Assembly: GCA_964058805.1 (NCBI GenBank)
Contig: CAXKVV010000577.1
Coordinates: forward strand, 1-64,000
Direction: 5' to 3'
Length of the DNA: 64,000 nt
DNA from: Schoenoplectus triqueter
Lineage: Eukaryota; Streptophyta; Magnoliopsida; Poales; Cyperaceae
Part shown: positions 28,272 through 41,557 of the stretch, piece by piece
Layout: every line of letters starts with the position of its first letter
Numbering within the stretch: the first letter of the stretch is position 1
Program-made: the position numbers and the translations under genes
The notes under the pieces: generated by a model
Seen by the model: the letters and a program-made list of their open reading frames with translations, nothing else
The model's database searches: none
Told to the model about the DNA's origin: nothing

Positions 28272-31200
28272 CTCTTCACTTCATGCCCAGCATTCCATTG
28301 TGGGACTAATGGATTTGTTCTGGGGTTAGGCAGCGACCTCTCCTGATCAGTGGGCCATCTTTCCACTGCTCTCTCTCTTCTCCCCCTTTCTTATGACTTA
28401 TCATTAATCATCAATTTATTTTATTTATTCATTTATTCATCCTTGAAACTTTTCAAGGGTAAACACGCGTCTGGACTCGTTTTCGGCGATACTGAGGGCG
28501 TCGGGTCCCATTTTCATGTTTTGCGCGCCCAAACTCGTTTTCGGCGGTGCCGTGTGCGTCGGGTGCCAATTTCATGTTTTGCGCGCCTGGACTCGTTTTC
28601 GGCGGTACCGAGGGCATCGGGTCCCGTTTTCAAGATTTGCGCGCCCCAACTCGTTTTCGGTTGTACCGATGGCGTTGGGACCCGTTTTCATGTTTAGCCC
28701 TCCCGAACTCGTTTTCGGCGGTGCCAAGTTCGTCGGGTCCCATTTTCATGTCTTGCGCGTCCGGACTCGTTTTCGACGGTACGGAGGGCGTCTGGTCCCG
28801 TTTTCATGTTTTGCGCGCCCGGACTCGTTTTCGGCGTTACCGATGGCGTCGGGTCCTGTTTTCATGTCTTGCGCGCCCGGACTCGTTTTCGGCGGTACCG
28901 TGGGCGTCGGGTCCCGTTTTCATGTTTTGCGCTCCCGGACTCGTTTTCGGCGGTACCGATGGCGTCTGGTCCCGTTTTCATGTTTTGCGCTCCCGAACTC
29001 GTTTTCGGCGGTTCCAATGGCGTCGGCTCCCGTTTTCATGTTTTGCGCGCCCGGACTCGTTTTCGGCGGTACCGATGGAGTCGGGTCCCGTTTTCATGTT
29101 TTTCGCGCCCGGACTCGTTTTCGGCGGTACCGATGGCGTCGGGTCCCGTTTTCATATTTTGCGCTCCCGGACTCATTTTCGGCGGTGCCGAGTAAGTCGG
29201 GTCCTGTTTTCGTGTTTTGCGCACCCGAGCTCGTTTTCGGCGGTACCGAGGGCATCGGGTCCCATATTCAAGATTTGCGCGCCCCAATTCGTTTTCGGTT
29301 GTACCGATGGCGTCGGGACCCGTTTTCATGTTTAATCCTCCCGAACTCGTTTTCGGCGGTGCCGAGTTCGTCGGGTCCCATTTTCATGTCTTGCGCGTCC
29401 GGACTCGTTTTCGACGGTACGGAGGGCGTCGGGTCCCGTTTTCATGTTTTGCGCGCCCGGACTCGTTTTCGGTTGTACCGATGGCGTCGGATCCTGTTTT
29501 CATGTTTTGCGCGCCCGGACTCGTTTTCGGCGGTGCCGAGTGCGTCGGGTCCCGTTTTCATGTTTTGCGCTCCCGTACTCGTTTTCGGCGGTACCGATGG
29601 CGTCTGGTCCCGTTTTCATGTTTTGCGCGCCCGAACTCGTTTTCGGCAGTTCCAATGGCGTCGGCTCCCGTTTTAATGTTTTGCGCGCCCGGACTCGTTT
29701 TCGGCGGTACCGATGGAGTCGGGTCCCGTTTAAATGTTTTTCGCGCCCGGACTCGTTTTCGGCGGTACCGTTGGCGTCGGGTCCCGTTTTCATGTTTTGC
29801 GCTGCCGGACTCATTTTCGGCGGTGCCGAGTAAGTCGGGTCCTGTTTTCGTGTTTTGCACACCCGTGCTCGTTTTCGGCTGTAACGAGGGCATCGGGTCC
29901 CGTTTTCAAGATTTGCGCGCCCCAACTCGTTTTCGGCGGTACCGATGGCGTCAGGACCCGTTTTCGGCTGTACCGAGTTCGTTGGGTCCCATTTTCATGT
30001 CTTGCGCGTCCGGACTCGTTTTCGACGGTACTGAGGGCGTCGGGTCCCATTTTCATGTTTTGCGCGCCCAAACTTGTTTTCGACGGTAACTTGCGCGTCG
30101 GGTCCCGTTTTCATGTTTTGCGCGCCCGAACTCTTTTTCAGCGGTGCCGATGGCGTCGGGTCCCTTTTTCAAATTTAGCGCCCCCGAACTCATTTTCGAC
30201 GGTGCCGAGTTCGTCGGGTCCCGTTTTCATGTTTTGCGCGTCCGGACAAGTATTCGGCAGTACCGAGGGCGTCAGGTCCTGTTTTTATGTTTTGAGAACC
30301 CGAACTCATTTTCGGCGGTACCGAGGGCGTCATGGCTCGTTTTCATGTTTTCCAAGCCCGGTCTCGTTTTCGACGGTAACTTGCGCGTTAGGTCCTCTTT
30401 TCATGTTTTTCGCGCCCGTACTCATTTTCGACGGTACCGACGGCGTCGGGTCCCGTTTTCATGTTTTGCGCGGCCGGACTCATTTTCGGCGGTACCGTGG
30501 GCGTCGGGTCCCGTTTTCATGTTTTGCGCTCCCGGACTCCTTTTCGGCGGTGTTGATGGCGTCGGGTCCCGTTTTCAGGTTTTGTGCTCCCGGACTCCTT
30601 TTCGGCGGTGCCGAGTAAGTCGGGTCCCGTTTTCAAGGTTTGCGCGCCCGGACTTGTTTTCGGCGGTACCGATGACGTCGGGTCCCGTTTTCATGTTTCG
30701 CACTCCCGGACTCATTTTTCGGCGGTGCCGAGTAAGTCGGGTCCCGTTTTTATGTTTTGCGCGCCCGGACTCGTTTTTGGCGGTACCGATGGCGTCGGGT
30801 CCCGTTTTCATGTTTTGCGCTCCTGGACTCATTTTCGACGGTACCGATGGTGTCTGGTCCAGTTTTCATGTTTTGCGCTCCCGAACTCGTTTTCGGCGGT
30901 TCCAATGGCGTCGGCTCCCGTTTTCATGTTCTGCGCGCCCGGACTCGTTTTCGGCGGTACCGATGGAGTCGGGTCCCGTTTTCAAGTTTTTCGCGCCCGG
31001 ACTCGTTTTCGGCGGTACCGATGGCGTCGGGTCCTGTTTTCATGTCTTGCGCGCCCGGACTCGTTTTCGGCGGTACCGTGGGCGTCGGGTCCCGTTTTCA
31101 TGTTTTGCGCTCCCGGACTCGTTTTCGGCGGTATCGATGGCGTCTGGTCCCGTTTTCATGTTTTGCGCTCCCGAACTCATTTTCGGCGGTTCCAATGGCG

Positions 31201-32030
31201 TCGGGTCCCGTTTTCAGGTTTTGCGCTCCCGGACTCGTTTTCGGCGGTACCGATGGAGTCGGGTCCCGTTTTCATGTTTTTCGCGCCCGGACTCGTTTTC
31301 GGCGGTACCGATGGCGTCGGGTCCCGTTTTCATGTTTTGCGCTCCCGGACTCATTTTCGGCAGTGCCGAGTAAGTCGGGTCATGTTTTCGTGTTTTGCGC
31401 ACCCGTGCTCGTTTTCGGCGGTACCGAGGACATCGGGTCCCGTATTCAAGATTTGCGCGCCCCAACTCGTTTTCGGTTGTACCGATGGCGTCGGGACTCG
31501 TTTTCATGTTTAGCCCTCCCGAACTCGTTTTCGGCGGTGCCGAGTTCGTCGGGTCCCATTTTCATGTTTTGCGCGTCCGGACTCGTTTTCGGTGGTACCG
31601 ATGGCGTCGGGTCACGTTTTTATGTTTTCCGCTCCCGGACTCATTTTCGGCGGAGCCGAGTAAGTCGGGTCCCGTTTTCATGTTTTGCGCACCCGTACTC
31701 ATTTTCGGCGGTACCGAGGGCGTCGGGTCCCGTTTTTAAGATTTGCGCTCCCGAACTTGTTTTCGGCGGTACCGATGGCGTCTGGTCCCGTTTTCATGTT
31801 TTGCGCGCCCCGACTCGTTTTCGGCGGAACCGATGGCGTCGGGTCCCGCTTTCATGTTTTACGCTCCCGGACTCGTTTTCGGCGATACCGAGGGCGTCGG
31901 GTCCCGTTTTGATGTTTTGCGCGCCCCGACTCATTTTCGGCGGAACCGATGGCGTCAGGTCCCACTTTCGTGTTTTGCGCTCCCGAACTCGTTTTCGACG
32001 GTGCCGAGTACGTCGGGTCTCGATTTCATG

Positions 32031-35000
32031 TTTTGCACGCCCGGACTCGTGTAAGGCGGTGCCGATGGCGTCGGGTCCCGTTTTCCTGTTTTGCGCGTCC
32101 GTACTACTTTTCGGCGGTATCGAGTGCGTCGGTCCGGTTTTCATGTTTTGCGCGCCCGAACTCGTTTTCGATGGTAACTTGTGAGTCGGGTTCCGTTTTC
32201 ATGTTTTGCGCGCCCGGACTCGTTTTCGGGATGGCGTCGGGTCCCGTTTTCATGTTTTGAGCTCCCGGACTCATTTTTGGCGGTGCCGATGTCGTCAGGT
32301 CCCATTTTTATGTTTTGCGCGCCCAGACTCGTTTTCGGTGGTACCGATGGCGTCGGGTCCCGCTTTCATGTTTTGCGCTCCCGGACTCGTTTTCGGCGGT
32401 ACCGAGTGCGCCGGGACCCGATTTCATGTTTTGCGCCTGGACTCGTATTCGGCGATACCGAGGGCGTCGGGTCCCGTTTTGATGTTTTGCGCTCCCGAAC
32501 TCGTTTTCGGCCGTGCCGAGTGCGTCGGCTCCCGTTTTCATGTTTTGCGCGCCCGGACTCGTTTTCGGCGGTACCGAGGGCGTCAGGTCCCGTTTTCATG
32601 TTTTGCACGCCCGATCTCGTTTTCGATGGTAACTTGCGCGTTTGGTCCCATTTTCATGTTTTGCGCGCCCGGACTCATTTTCGGCGGTACCGATGGCGTC
32701 GGGTCCCGTTTTCATGTTTTGCATGCCCAGACTCGTTTTCGGCGGTACCTTGGGCGTCGGGTCCCGTTTTCATGATTTGCGCTCCCGGACTCATTTTCGG
32801 CGGTGCCGAGTAAGTCGGGTCCCGTTTTCATGTTTTGCGCGCCCGGACTTGTTTTCGGCGGTACCGATGACGTCGGGCCCCATTTTCATGTTTTGCGCGC
32901 CCCGACACGTTTTCGGCGGTACCGATGGCGTCGGGTCCCGTTTGCATGTTTTGCGCTCCCGGACTCATTTTCGGCGGTGACGAGTAAGTCGGGTCCCGTT
33001 TTCATGTTTTGCGCGCCCGGACTCGTTTTCGGCGATAGCGAGGGCGTCGGGTCCCGTATTCATGTTTTGCGCGCCCGGACTCATTTTCGACGGTACCGAT
33101 GGCGTCAGGTCCCGTTTTCATGTTTTGCGCTCCTGGACTCCTTTTCGGCGGTGCCGAGTAAGTCGGGTCTCATTTTCATGTTTTGCGCGCCCGGACTCGT
33201 TTTCGGCGGTACCGATGGCGTCGGGACCCGTTTTCATGTTTCGCGCTCTCGGACTCATTTTCGGCGGTGCCGAGTAAGTCGGGTCCCGTTTTCATGTTTT
33301 GCGCGCCCGGACTCGTTTTCGGCGGTACAGATGGCGTCGGGTCCCATTTTAATGTTTTGCGCGCCCGGACTCATTTTCGACGGTACCGATGGCGTCGGGT
33401 CCCGTTTTCATGCTTTGCGCGCCCGGACTCGTTTTCGGCGGTACCGATGGCGTCGGGTCCCGTTTTCATGTTTTGCGCTCTCGGACTTATTTTCGGAGGT
33501 GCCGATAGCGTCGGGTCCCGTTTTCATGTTTTGCGCGCCCGGACTCGTTTTCGGTGGTACCGATGGCGTCGGGTCCCGCTTTCACGTTTTTCGCTCCCGG
33601 ACTCATTTTCAGCGGTGCCGAGTAAGTCGTGTCCCGTTTTCGTGTTTTGCGCACCCGTCCTCGTTTTCGGCGGTACCGAGGGCGTCAGGTCCCGTTTTCA
33701 AGATTTACGCGCCCCGACTCGTTTTCGGTTGTACCGATGGCGTCGGGACCCGTTTTCATGTTTTGCGCTCCCGAACTCATTTCCGACGGTGCCGAGTGCG
33801 TCGGGTCCCGTTTTCAAGTTTTGCGCGTCCGGACTCGTTTTTGGCGGTACTGAGTGCGTCGGGTCCCGTTTTCATGTTTTGCGCGGCCGGACTCATTTTC
33901 GGCGGTACCTATGGCGTCGGGTCCCGTTTTCAAGTTTTGGCTCCAGGACTCGCTTTCGGCGGTGCCGATGGCCTCGGGTACCGTTTTCATGTTTTGCGCT
34001 CCCGGACTCATTTTCGGCGGTGCCGAGTAAGTCGGGTCCCGTTTTCATGTTTTGCGCGCCCGGACTCGTTTTCGGCGATAGCGAGGGCGTCGGGTCCCGT
34101 ATTCATGTTTTGCGCGCCCGGACTCATTTTCGGCGGTACCGATGGCGTCGGGTCCCGTTTTCATGTTTTGCGCTCCCGGACTCCTTTTCGGCGGTGCCGA
34201 GTAAGTCGGGTCTCATTTTCATGTTTTGCGCGCCCGGACTCGTTTACGGCGGTACCGATGGCGTCGGGACCCGTTTTCATGTTTCACGCTCTCGGACTCA
34301 TTTTCGGCGATGCCGAGTAAGTCGGGTCCCGGTTTCATGTTTTGCGCGCCCGGACTCGTTTTCGGCGGTACCGATGGCGTCGGGTCCCATTTTAATGTTT
34401 TGCGCGCCCGGACTCATTTTCGACGGTACCGATGGCGTCGGGTCCCGTTTTCATGCTTTGCGCGCCCGGACTCGTTTTCGGCGGTACCGATGGCGTCGGG
34501 TCCCGTTTTCTTGTTTTGCGCTCCTGGACTTATTTTCGGAGGTGCCGATAGCGTCGGGTCCCGTTTTCATGTTTTGCGCGCCCGGACTCGTTTTCGGTGG
34601 TACCGATGGCGTCGGGGCCCGCTTTCACGTTTTTCGCTCCCGGACTCATTTTCAGCGGTGCCGAGTAAGTCGTGTCCCGTTTTCGTGTTTTGCGCACCCG
34701 TCCTCGTTTTCGGCGGTACCGAGGGCGTCAGGTCCCGTTTTCAAGATTTACGCGCCCCGACTCGTTTTCGGTTGTACCGATGGCGTCGGGACCCATTTTC
34801 ATGTTTTGCGCTCCCGAACTCATTTCCGACGGTGCCGAGTGCGTCGGGTCCCGTTTTCAAGTTTTGCGCGTCCGGACTCGTTTTCGGCGGTACTGAGTGC
34901 GTCGGGTCCCGTTTTCATGTTTTGCGCGGCCGGACTCATTTCCGGCGGTACCGATGGCGTCGGGTCCCGTTTTCATGTATTGGCTCCAGGACTCGTTTTT

Positions 35001-38000
35001 GGCGGTGCCGATGGCCTCGGGTCCCGTTTTCATGTTTTGCGCACCCGAACTCATTTTCGGCGGTACCGAGTAAGTCGGGTTCTGTTTTCATGTTTTGCGC
35101 GCCCGAACTCGTTTTCGGCGGTACCGATGGCGTCTGGACCCATTTTCATGTTTTGCGTGCCCCAACTCGTTTTCGACGGAACCGATGGCGTCGGGTGCCA
35201 CTTTCATCTTTTGCGCTCCCGGACTCATTTTCGGCGGTGCCGAGTGCGTCGGGTCCCGTTTTCATGTTTTGGGCGCCCCGACTCGTTTTCGGTTGTACCG
35301 ATGGCGTCGGGATCCGTTTTCATGTTTTGCGCTCGCAAACTCGTTTTCGGCGGTGCCGAGTGCGTCGGGTCCCGTTTTCATGGTTTGCGCGTCTGGACTA
35401 GTTTTCGGCGGTACTGAGGGCGTCGGGTCCCATTTTCATGTTTTGCGCGCCCGTACTCCTTTTTGGCGGTAGCGAGTGGTCGGGTCCCGTTTTCATGTTT
35501 TGCGCGCCCGTACTCCTTTTCGGCGGTAGCGAGTGGTCGGGTCCCGTTTTCATGTTTTGGGCGTTGGTTCCCGTTTTCATGTTTTGTGCTCCCGGACTCG
35601 TTTTCGGCGGTGTTGATGGCGTCGGGTCCCGTTTTCATGTTTTGCTCTCCCGGACTCATTTTCGACGGTGCCGAGTAAGTCGGGTCCCGTTTTCATGTTT
35701 TGCGCGCCCCGACTCGTTTTCAGCGGAACCGATGGCGTCGGGTCCCGCTTTCATGTTTTGCGCTCCCGGACTCGTTTTCGACGGTGCCGAGTGCGTCGGG
35801 TCTCGATTTCATGTTTTGCGCGGCCGGACTCGTTTTCGGCGATACCGAGGGCGTCGGGTCCCGTTTTGATGTTTTGCGCGCCCCGACTCGTTTTCGGCGG
35901 AACCGATGGCGTCGGGTCCCACTTTCGTGTTTTGCGCTCCCGAACTCGTTTTCGACGGTGCCGAGTGCGTCGGGTCTCGATTTCATGTTTTGCGCGGTCG
36001 GACTCGTTTTCGGCGATACCGAGGGCGTCGGGTCCCGTTTTGATGTTTTGCGCTCCCGAACTCGTTTTCGGCAGTGCCGAGTGCGTCGGCTCCCGTTTTC
36101 ATGTTTTGCGCGCCCGGACTTGTTTTCGACGGTACTGATGGCGTGGGGTCCCGTTTTCATGTTTTGCACGCCCGGACTCGTGTAAGGCGGTACCGATGGC
36201 GTCAGGTCCCGTTTTCCTGTATTGCGCGTCCGTACTCCTTTTCGGCGGTATCGAGTGCGTCGGTCCGGTTTTCATGTTTTGCGCGCCCGAACTCGTTTTC
36301 GATGGTAACTTGTGAGTCGGGTTCCGTTTTCATGTTTTGCGCGCCCGGACTCGTTTTCGGGATGGCGTCGGGTCCCGTTTTCATGTTTTGAGCTCCCGGA
36401 CTCATTTTTGGCGGTGCCGATGTCGTCAGGTCCCGTTTTTATGTTTTGCGCGCCCAGACTCATTTTCGGTGGTACCGATGGCGTCGGGTCCCGCTTTCAT
36501 GTTTTGCGCTCCCGGACTCGTTTTCGGCGGTACCGAGTGCGCCGGGTCCCGATTTCATGTTTTGCGCCTGGACTCGTATTCGGCGATACCGAGGGCGTCG
36601 GGTCCCGTTTTGATGTTTTGCGCTCCCGAACTCGTTTTCGGCCGTGCCGAGTGCGTCGGCTCCCGTTTTCATGTTTTGCGCGCCCGGACTCGTTTTCGGC
36701 GGTACCGAGGGCGTCAGGTCCCGTTTTCATGTTTTGCACGCCCGATCTCGTTTTCGATGGTAACTTGCGCGTTTGGTCCCATTTTCATGTTTTGCGCGCC
36801 CGGACTCATTTTCGGCGGTACCGATGGCGTCGGGTCCCGTTTTCATATTTCGCACGCCCAGACTCGTTTTCGGCGGTACCTTGGGCGTCGGGTCCCGTTT
36901 TAATGATTTGCGCTCTCGGACTCATTTTCGGCGGTGCCGAGTAAGTCGGGTCCCGTTTTCATGTTTTGCGCGCCCGGACTTGTTTTCGGCGGTACCGATG
37001 ACGTCGGGCCCCGTTTTCATGTTTTGCACGCCCCGACACGTTTTCGGCGGTACCGATGGCGTCGGGTCCCGTTTTCATGTTTTGCGCTCCCGGACTCATT
37101 TTCGGCGGTGCCGAGTAAGTCGGGTCCCGTTTTCATGTTTTGCGCGCCCGGACTCGTTTTCGGCGATAGCGAGGGCGTCGGGTCCCGTATTCATGTTTTG
37201 CGCGCCCGGACTCATTTTCGGCGGTACCGATGGCGTCAGGTCCCGTTTTCATGTTTTGCGCTCCCGGACTCCTTTTCGGCGGTGCCGAGTAAGTCGGGTC
37301 TCATTTTCATGTTTTGCGCGCCCGGACTCGTTTTCGGCGGTACCGATGGCGTCGGGACCCGTTTTCATGTTTCGCGCTCTCGGACTCATTTTCGGCGGTG
37401 CCGAGTAAGTCGGGTCCCGTTTTCATGTTTTGCGAGCCCGGACTCGTTTTCGGCGGTACCGATGGCGTCGGGTCCCATTTTAATGTTTTGCGCGCCCGGA
37501 CTCATTTTCGACGGTACCGATGGCGTCGGGTCCCGTTTTCATGCTTTGCGCGCCCGGACTCGTTTTCGGCGGTACCGATGGCGTCGGGTCCCGTTTTCAT
37601 GTTTTGCGCTCCCGGACTTATTTTCGGAGGTGCCGATAGCGTCGGGTCCCGTTTTCATGTTTTGCGCGCCCGGACTCGTTTTCGGTGGTACCGATGGCGT
37701 CGGGTCCCGCTTTCACGTTTTTCGCTCCCGGACTCATTTTCAGCTGTGCCGAGTAAGTCGTGTCCCGTTTTCGTGTTTTGCGCACCCGTCCTCTTTTTCG
37801 GCGGTACCGAGGGCGTCAGGTCCCGTTTTCAAGATTTACGCGCCCCGACTCGTTTTCGCTTGTACCGATGGCGTCGGGACCCGTTTTCATGTTTTGCTCT
37901 CCCGAACTCATTTCCGACGGTGCCGAGTGCGTCGGGTCCCGTTTTCAAGTTTTGCGCGTCCGGACTCGTTTTCGGCGGTACTGAGTGCGTCGGGTCCCGT

Positions 38001-40290
38001 TTTCATGTTTTGCGCGGCCGGACTCATTTTCGGCGGTACCTATGGCGTCGGGTCCCGTTTTCATGTTTTGGCTCCAGGGCTCGTTTTCGCCGGTGCCGAT
38101 GGCCTCGGGTACCGTTTTCATGTTTTGCGCTCCCGGACTCATTTTCGGCGGTGCCGAGTAAGTCGGGTCCCGTTTTCATGTTTTGCGCGCCCGGACTCGT
38201 TTTCGGCGATAGCGAGGGCGTCGGGTCCCGTATTCATGTTTTGCGCGCCCGGACTCATTTTCGGCGGTACCGATGGCGTCGGGTCCCGTTTTCATGTTTT
38301 GCGCTCCCGGACTCCTTTTCGGCGGTGCCGAAAAAGTCGGATCTCATTTTCATGTTTTGCCCGCCCGAACTCGTTTTCGGCGGTACCGATGGCGGCGGGA
38401 CCCGTTTTCATGTTTCACGCTCTCGGACTCATTTTCGGCGATGCCGAGTAAGTCGGGTCCCGTTTTCATGCTTTGCGCGCCCGGACTCGTTTTCGGCGGT
38501 ACCGATGGCGTCGGGTCCCATTTTAATGTTTTGCGCGCCCGGACTCATTTTCGACGGTACCGATGGCGTCGGGTCCCGTTTTCATGCTTTGCGCGCCCGG
38601 ACTCGTTTTCGGCGGTACCGATGGCGTCGGGTCCCGTTTTCATGTTTTGCGCTCCCGGACTTATTTTCGGAGGTGCCGATAGCGTCGGGTCCCGTTTTCA
38701 TGTTTTGCGCGCCCGGACTCGTTTTCGGTGGTACCGATGGCGTCGGGGCCCGCTTTCACGTTTTTCGCTCCCGGACTCATTTTCAGCGGTGCCGAGTAAG
38801 TCGTGTCCCGTTTTCGTGTTTTGCGCACCCGTCCTCGTTTTCGGCGGTACCGAGGGCGTCAGGTCCCGTTTTCAAGATTTACGCACCCCGACTCGTTTTC
38901 GGTTGTACCGATGGCGTCGGGACCCGTTTTCATGTTTTGCGCTCCCGAACTCATTTCCGACGGTGCCGAGTGCGTCAGGTCCCGTTTTCAAGTTTTGCGC
39001 GTCCGGACTCGTTTTCGGCGGTACTGAGTGCGTCGGGTCCCGTTTTCATGTTTTGCGCGGTCGGACTCATTTTCGGCGGTACCTATGGCGTCGGGTCCCG
39101 TTTTCATGTTTTGGCTCCAGGACTCGTTTTCGGCGGTGCCGATGGCCTCGGGTACCGTTTTCATGTTTTGCGCTCCCGGACTCATTTTCGGCGGTGCCGA
39201 GTAAGTCGGGTCCCGTTTTCATGTTTTGCGTGCCCGGACTCGTTTTCGGCGATAGCGAGGGCGTCGGGTCCCGTATTCATGTTTTGCGCGCCCGGACTCA
39301 TTTTCGGCGGTACCGATGGCGTCGGTTCCCGTTTTCATGTTTTGCGCTCCCGGACTCCTTTTCGGCGGTGCCGAGTAAGTCGGGTCTCATTTTCATGTTT
39401 TGCGCGCCCGGACTCGTTTTCGGCGGTACCGATGGCGTCGGGACCCGTTTTCATGTTTCACGCTCTCGGACTCATTTTCGGCGATGCCGAGTAAGTCGGG
39501 TCCCGTTTTCATGTTTTGCGCGCTCGGACTCGTTTTCGGCGGTACCGATGGCGTCGGGTCCCATTTTAATGTTTTGCGCGCCCGGACTCATTTTCAACGG
39601 TACCGATGGCGTCGGGTCCCGTTTTCATGCTTTGCGCGCCCGGACTCGTTTTCGGCGGTACCGATGGCATCGGGTCCCGTTTTCATGTTTTGCGCTCCCG
39701 GACTTATTTTCGGAGGTGCCGATAGCGTCGGGTCCCGTTTTCATGTTTTGCGCGCCCGGACTCGTTTTCGGTGGTACCGATGGCGTCGGGGCCCGCTTTC
39801 ACGTTTTTCGCTCCCGGACTCATTTTCAGCGGTGCCGAGTAAGTCGTGTCCCGTTTTCGTGTTTTGCGCACCCGTCCTCGTTTTCGGCGGTACCGAGGGC
39901 GTCAGGTCCCGTTTTCAAGATTTACGCGCCCCGACTCGTTTTCGGTTGTACCGATGGCGTCGGGACCCGTTTTCATGTTTTGCGCTCCTGAACTCATTTC
40001 CGACGGTGCCGAGTGCGTCGGGTCCCGTTTTCAAGTTTTGCGCGTCCGGACTCGTTTTCGGCGGTACTGAGTGCGTCGGGTCCCGTTTTCATGTTTTGCG
40101 CGGTCGGACTCATTTTCGGCGGTACCGATGGCGTCGGGTCCCGTTTTCATGTTTTGGCTCCAGGACTCGTTTTCGGCGGTGCCGATGGCCTCGGGTCCCG
40201 TTTTCATGTTTTGCGCACCCGAACTCATTTTTGGCGGTACCGAGTTAGTCGGGTTCTGTTTTCATGTTTTGCGCGCCCGAACTCGTTTTC
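32031..40290. repeat. Sat1: >3-kb duplicated block (offset 4131 bp) containing 1043-bp HORs
   Basis: Sequence from about 32031 recurs 4131 bp later (for example the odd GTGTAAGG at 32049 and 36180). Inside, a unit of 17 monomers of 58 bp plus one of 57 bp (1043 bp) is marked by GGCGATAGCGAGGGC at 33031, 34074, 37162, 38205 and 39248: two copies in the first block, three in the second. The 57-bp monomer carries TTTTGGCTCCAGG. Confidence 0.9.
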
Positions 40291-41557
40291 GGCGGTAACG
40301 ATGGCGTCTGGACCCATTTTCTTGTTTTGCGCGCCCCAACTCGTTTTCGACGGAACCGATGGCGTCGGGTGCCGCTTTCATCTTTTGCGCTCCCGGACTC
40401 GTTTTCGGCGGTGCCGAGTGCGTCGGGTCTCGATTTCATGTTTTGCGCGGCCGGACTCGTTTTCGGCGATACCGATGGCGTCGGGACCCGTTTTCATGTT
40501 TTGCGCTCCCGAACTCGTTTTCGACGGAACCGATGGCGTCTGGTCCCGTTTTCATGTTTTGCGCGCCCCGACTCGTTTTCGGCGGTACCGATGGCGTCGG
40601 GTCCTGCTTTCATGTTTTGCGCTCCCGGACTCGTTTTCGGCGGTGCCGAGTGCGTCGGGTCCCGTTTTCATGTTTTGGGCGCCCCGACTCGTTTTCGGTT
40701 GTACCGATGGCGTCGGGATCCGTTTTCATGTTTTGCGCTCGCAAACTCGTTTTCGGCGGTGCCGAGTGCGTCGGGTCCCGTTTTCATGGTTTGCGCGTCA
40801 GGACTAGTTTTCGGCGGTACTGAGGGCGTCGGGTCCCATTTTCATGTTTTGCGCGCCCGTACTCCTTTTCGGCGGTAGCGAGTGGTTGGGTCCCGTTTTC
40901 ATGTTTTGCGCGCCCGTACTCCTTTTCGGCGGTAGCGAGTGGTCGGGTCCCGTTTTCATGTTTTGGGCGTTGTTTCCGGTTTTCATGTTTTGTGCTCCCG
41001 GACTCGTTTTCGGCGGTGTTGATGGCGTCGGGTCCCGTTTTCATGTTTTGCTCTCCCGGACTCATTTTCGGCGGTGCCGAGTAAGTCGGGTCCCGTTTTC
41101 ATGTTTTGCGCGCCCCGACTATTTTTCGGTTGTACCGATGGCGTCGGGACCCGTTTTCATGTTTTGCTCTCCCGAACTCGTTTTCGGCTGTGCCGTGTGC
41201 GTCGGGTACCGTTTTCATGTTTTGCGCGTCCGAACTAGTTTTCGGCGGTACTGAGGGCGTCGGGTCCCATTTTCATGTTTTGCGCGTACTCCTTTTCGGC
41301 GGTAGCGAGTGGTCGGGTCCCGTTTTCATGTTTTGCGCGCCCGGTCTCGTTTTCGATGGTAACTTGCCCGTCAGGTCCCATTTTCTTGTTTTGCGCGCCC
41401 GGACTCATTTTCGGCGGTACCGATGGCGTCGGGTCCTGTTTTAATGTTTTGCGCGCCCGGAATCGTTTTCGGCGGTACCGTGGGCGTCGGGTCCCGTTTT
41501 CATGTTTTGCGCTCCGGGACTCATTTTCGGCGGTGCCGAGTAAGTCGGGTCCCGTTT

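Larger units (their letters stand above)
1..28465 (-). mobile_element. Element A: giant Tat/Ogre-type Ty3/gypsy LTR retrotransposon with antisense gene, left end outside the window
   Basis: The sequence at 1-2119 recurs as 21573-23297 plus 28072-28465 (1725 + 394 = 2119 bp, no indels) once the nested element B is removed, so these are the two LTRs. Gag-pol lies between them on the minus strand. The element therefore starts at 28465 (minus strand TGTTTACCC) and its 3' LTR runs off the left edge. Tat assignment rests on the domain order gag, protease, RT, degenerate RNase H, second (archaeal-type) RNase H, integrase, the SVFSRLG and CPYHR motifs, and an extra antisense gene between pol and the 3' LTR. 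All of these are known Tat features. Excluding element B, about 23.7 kb is visible; with a predicted ~6.9-kb LTR the full element would be near 28 kb. At 28466 the flank is 58-bp satellite. Its first five bases, CGCGT, should be the target-site duplication. Confidence 0.88.
28067..28465 (-). repeat. 5' LTR of element A, outer part (right of element B), with right TSD of B
   Basis: 28067-28071 is the second GGGTC of element B. 28072-28465 matches 1726-2119 with three substitutions. This piece holds element A's start (28465), TATA box and leader hairpin. Confidence 0.95.
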
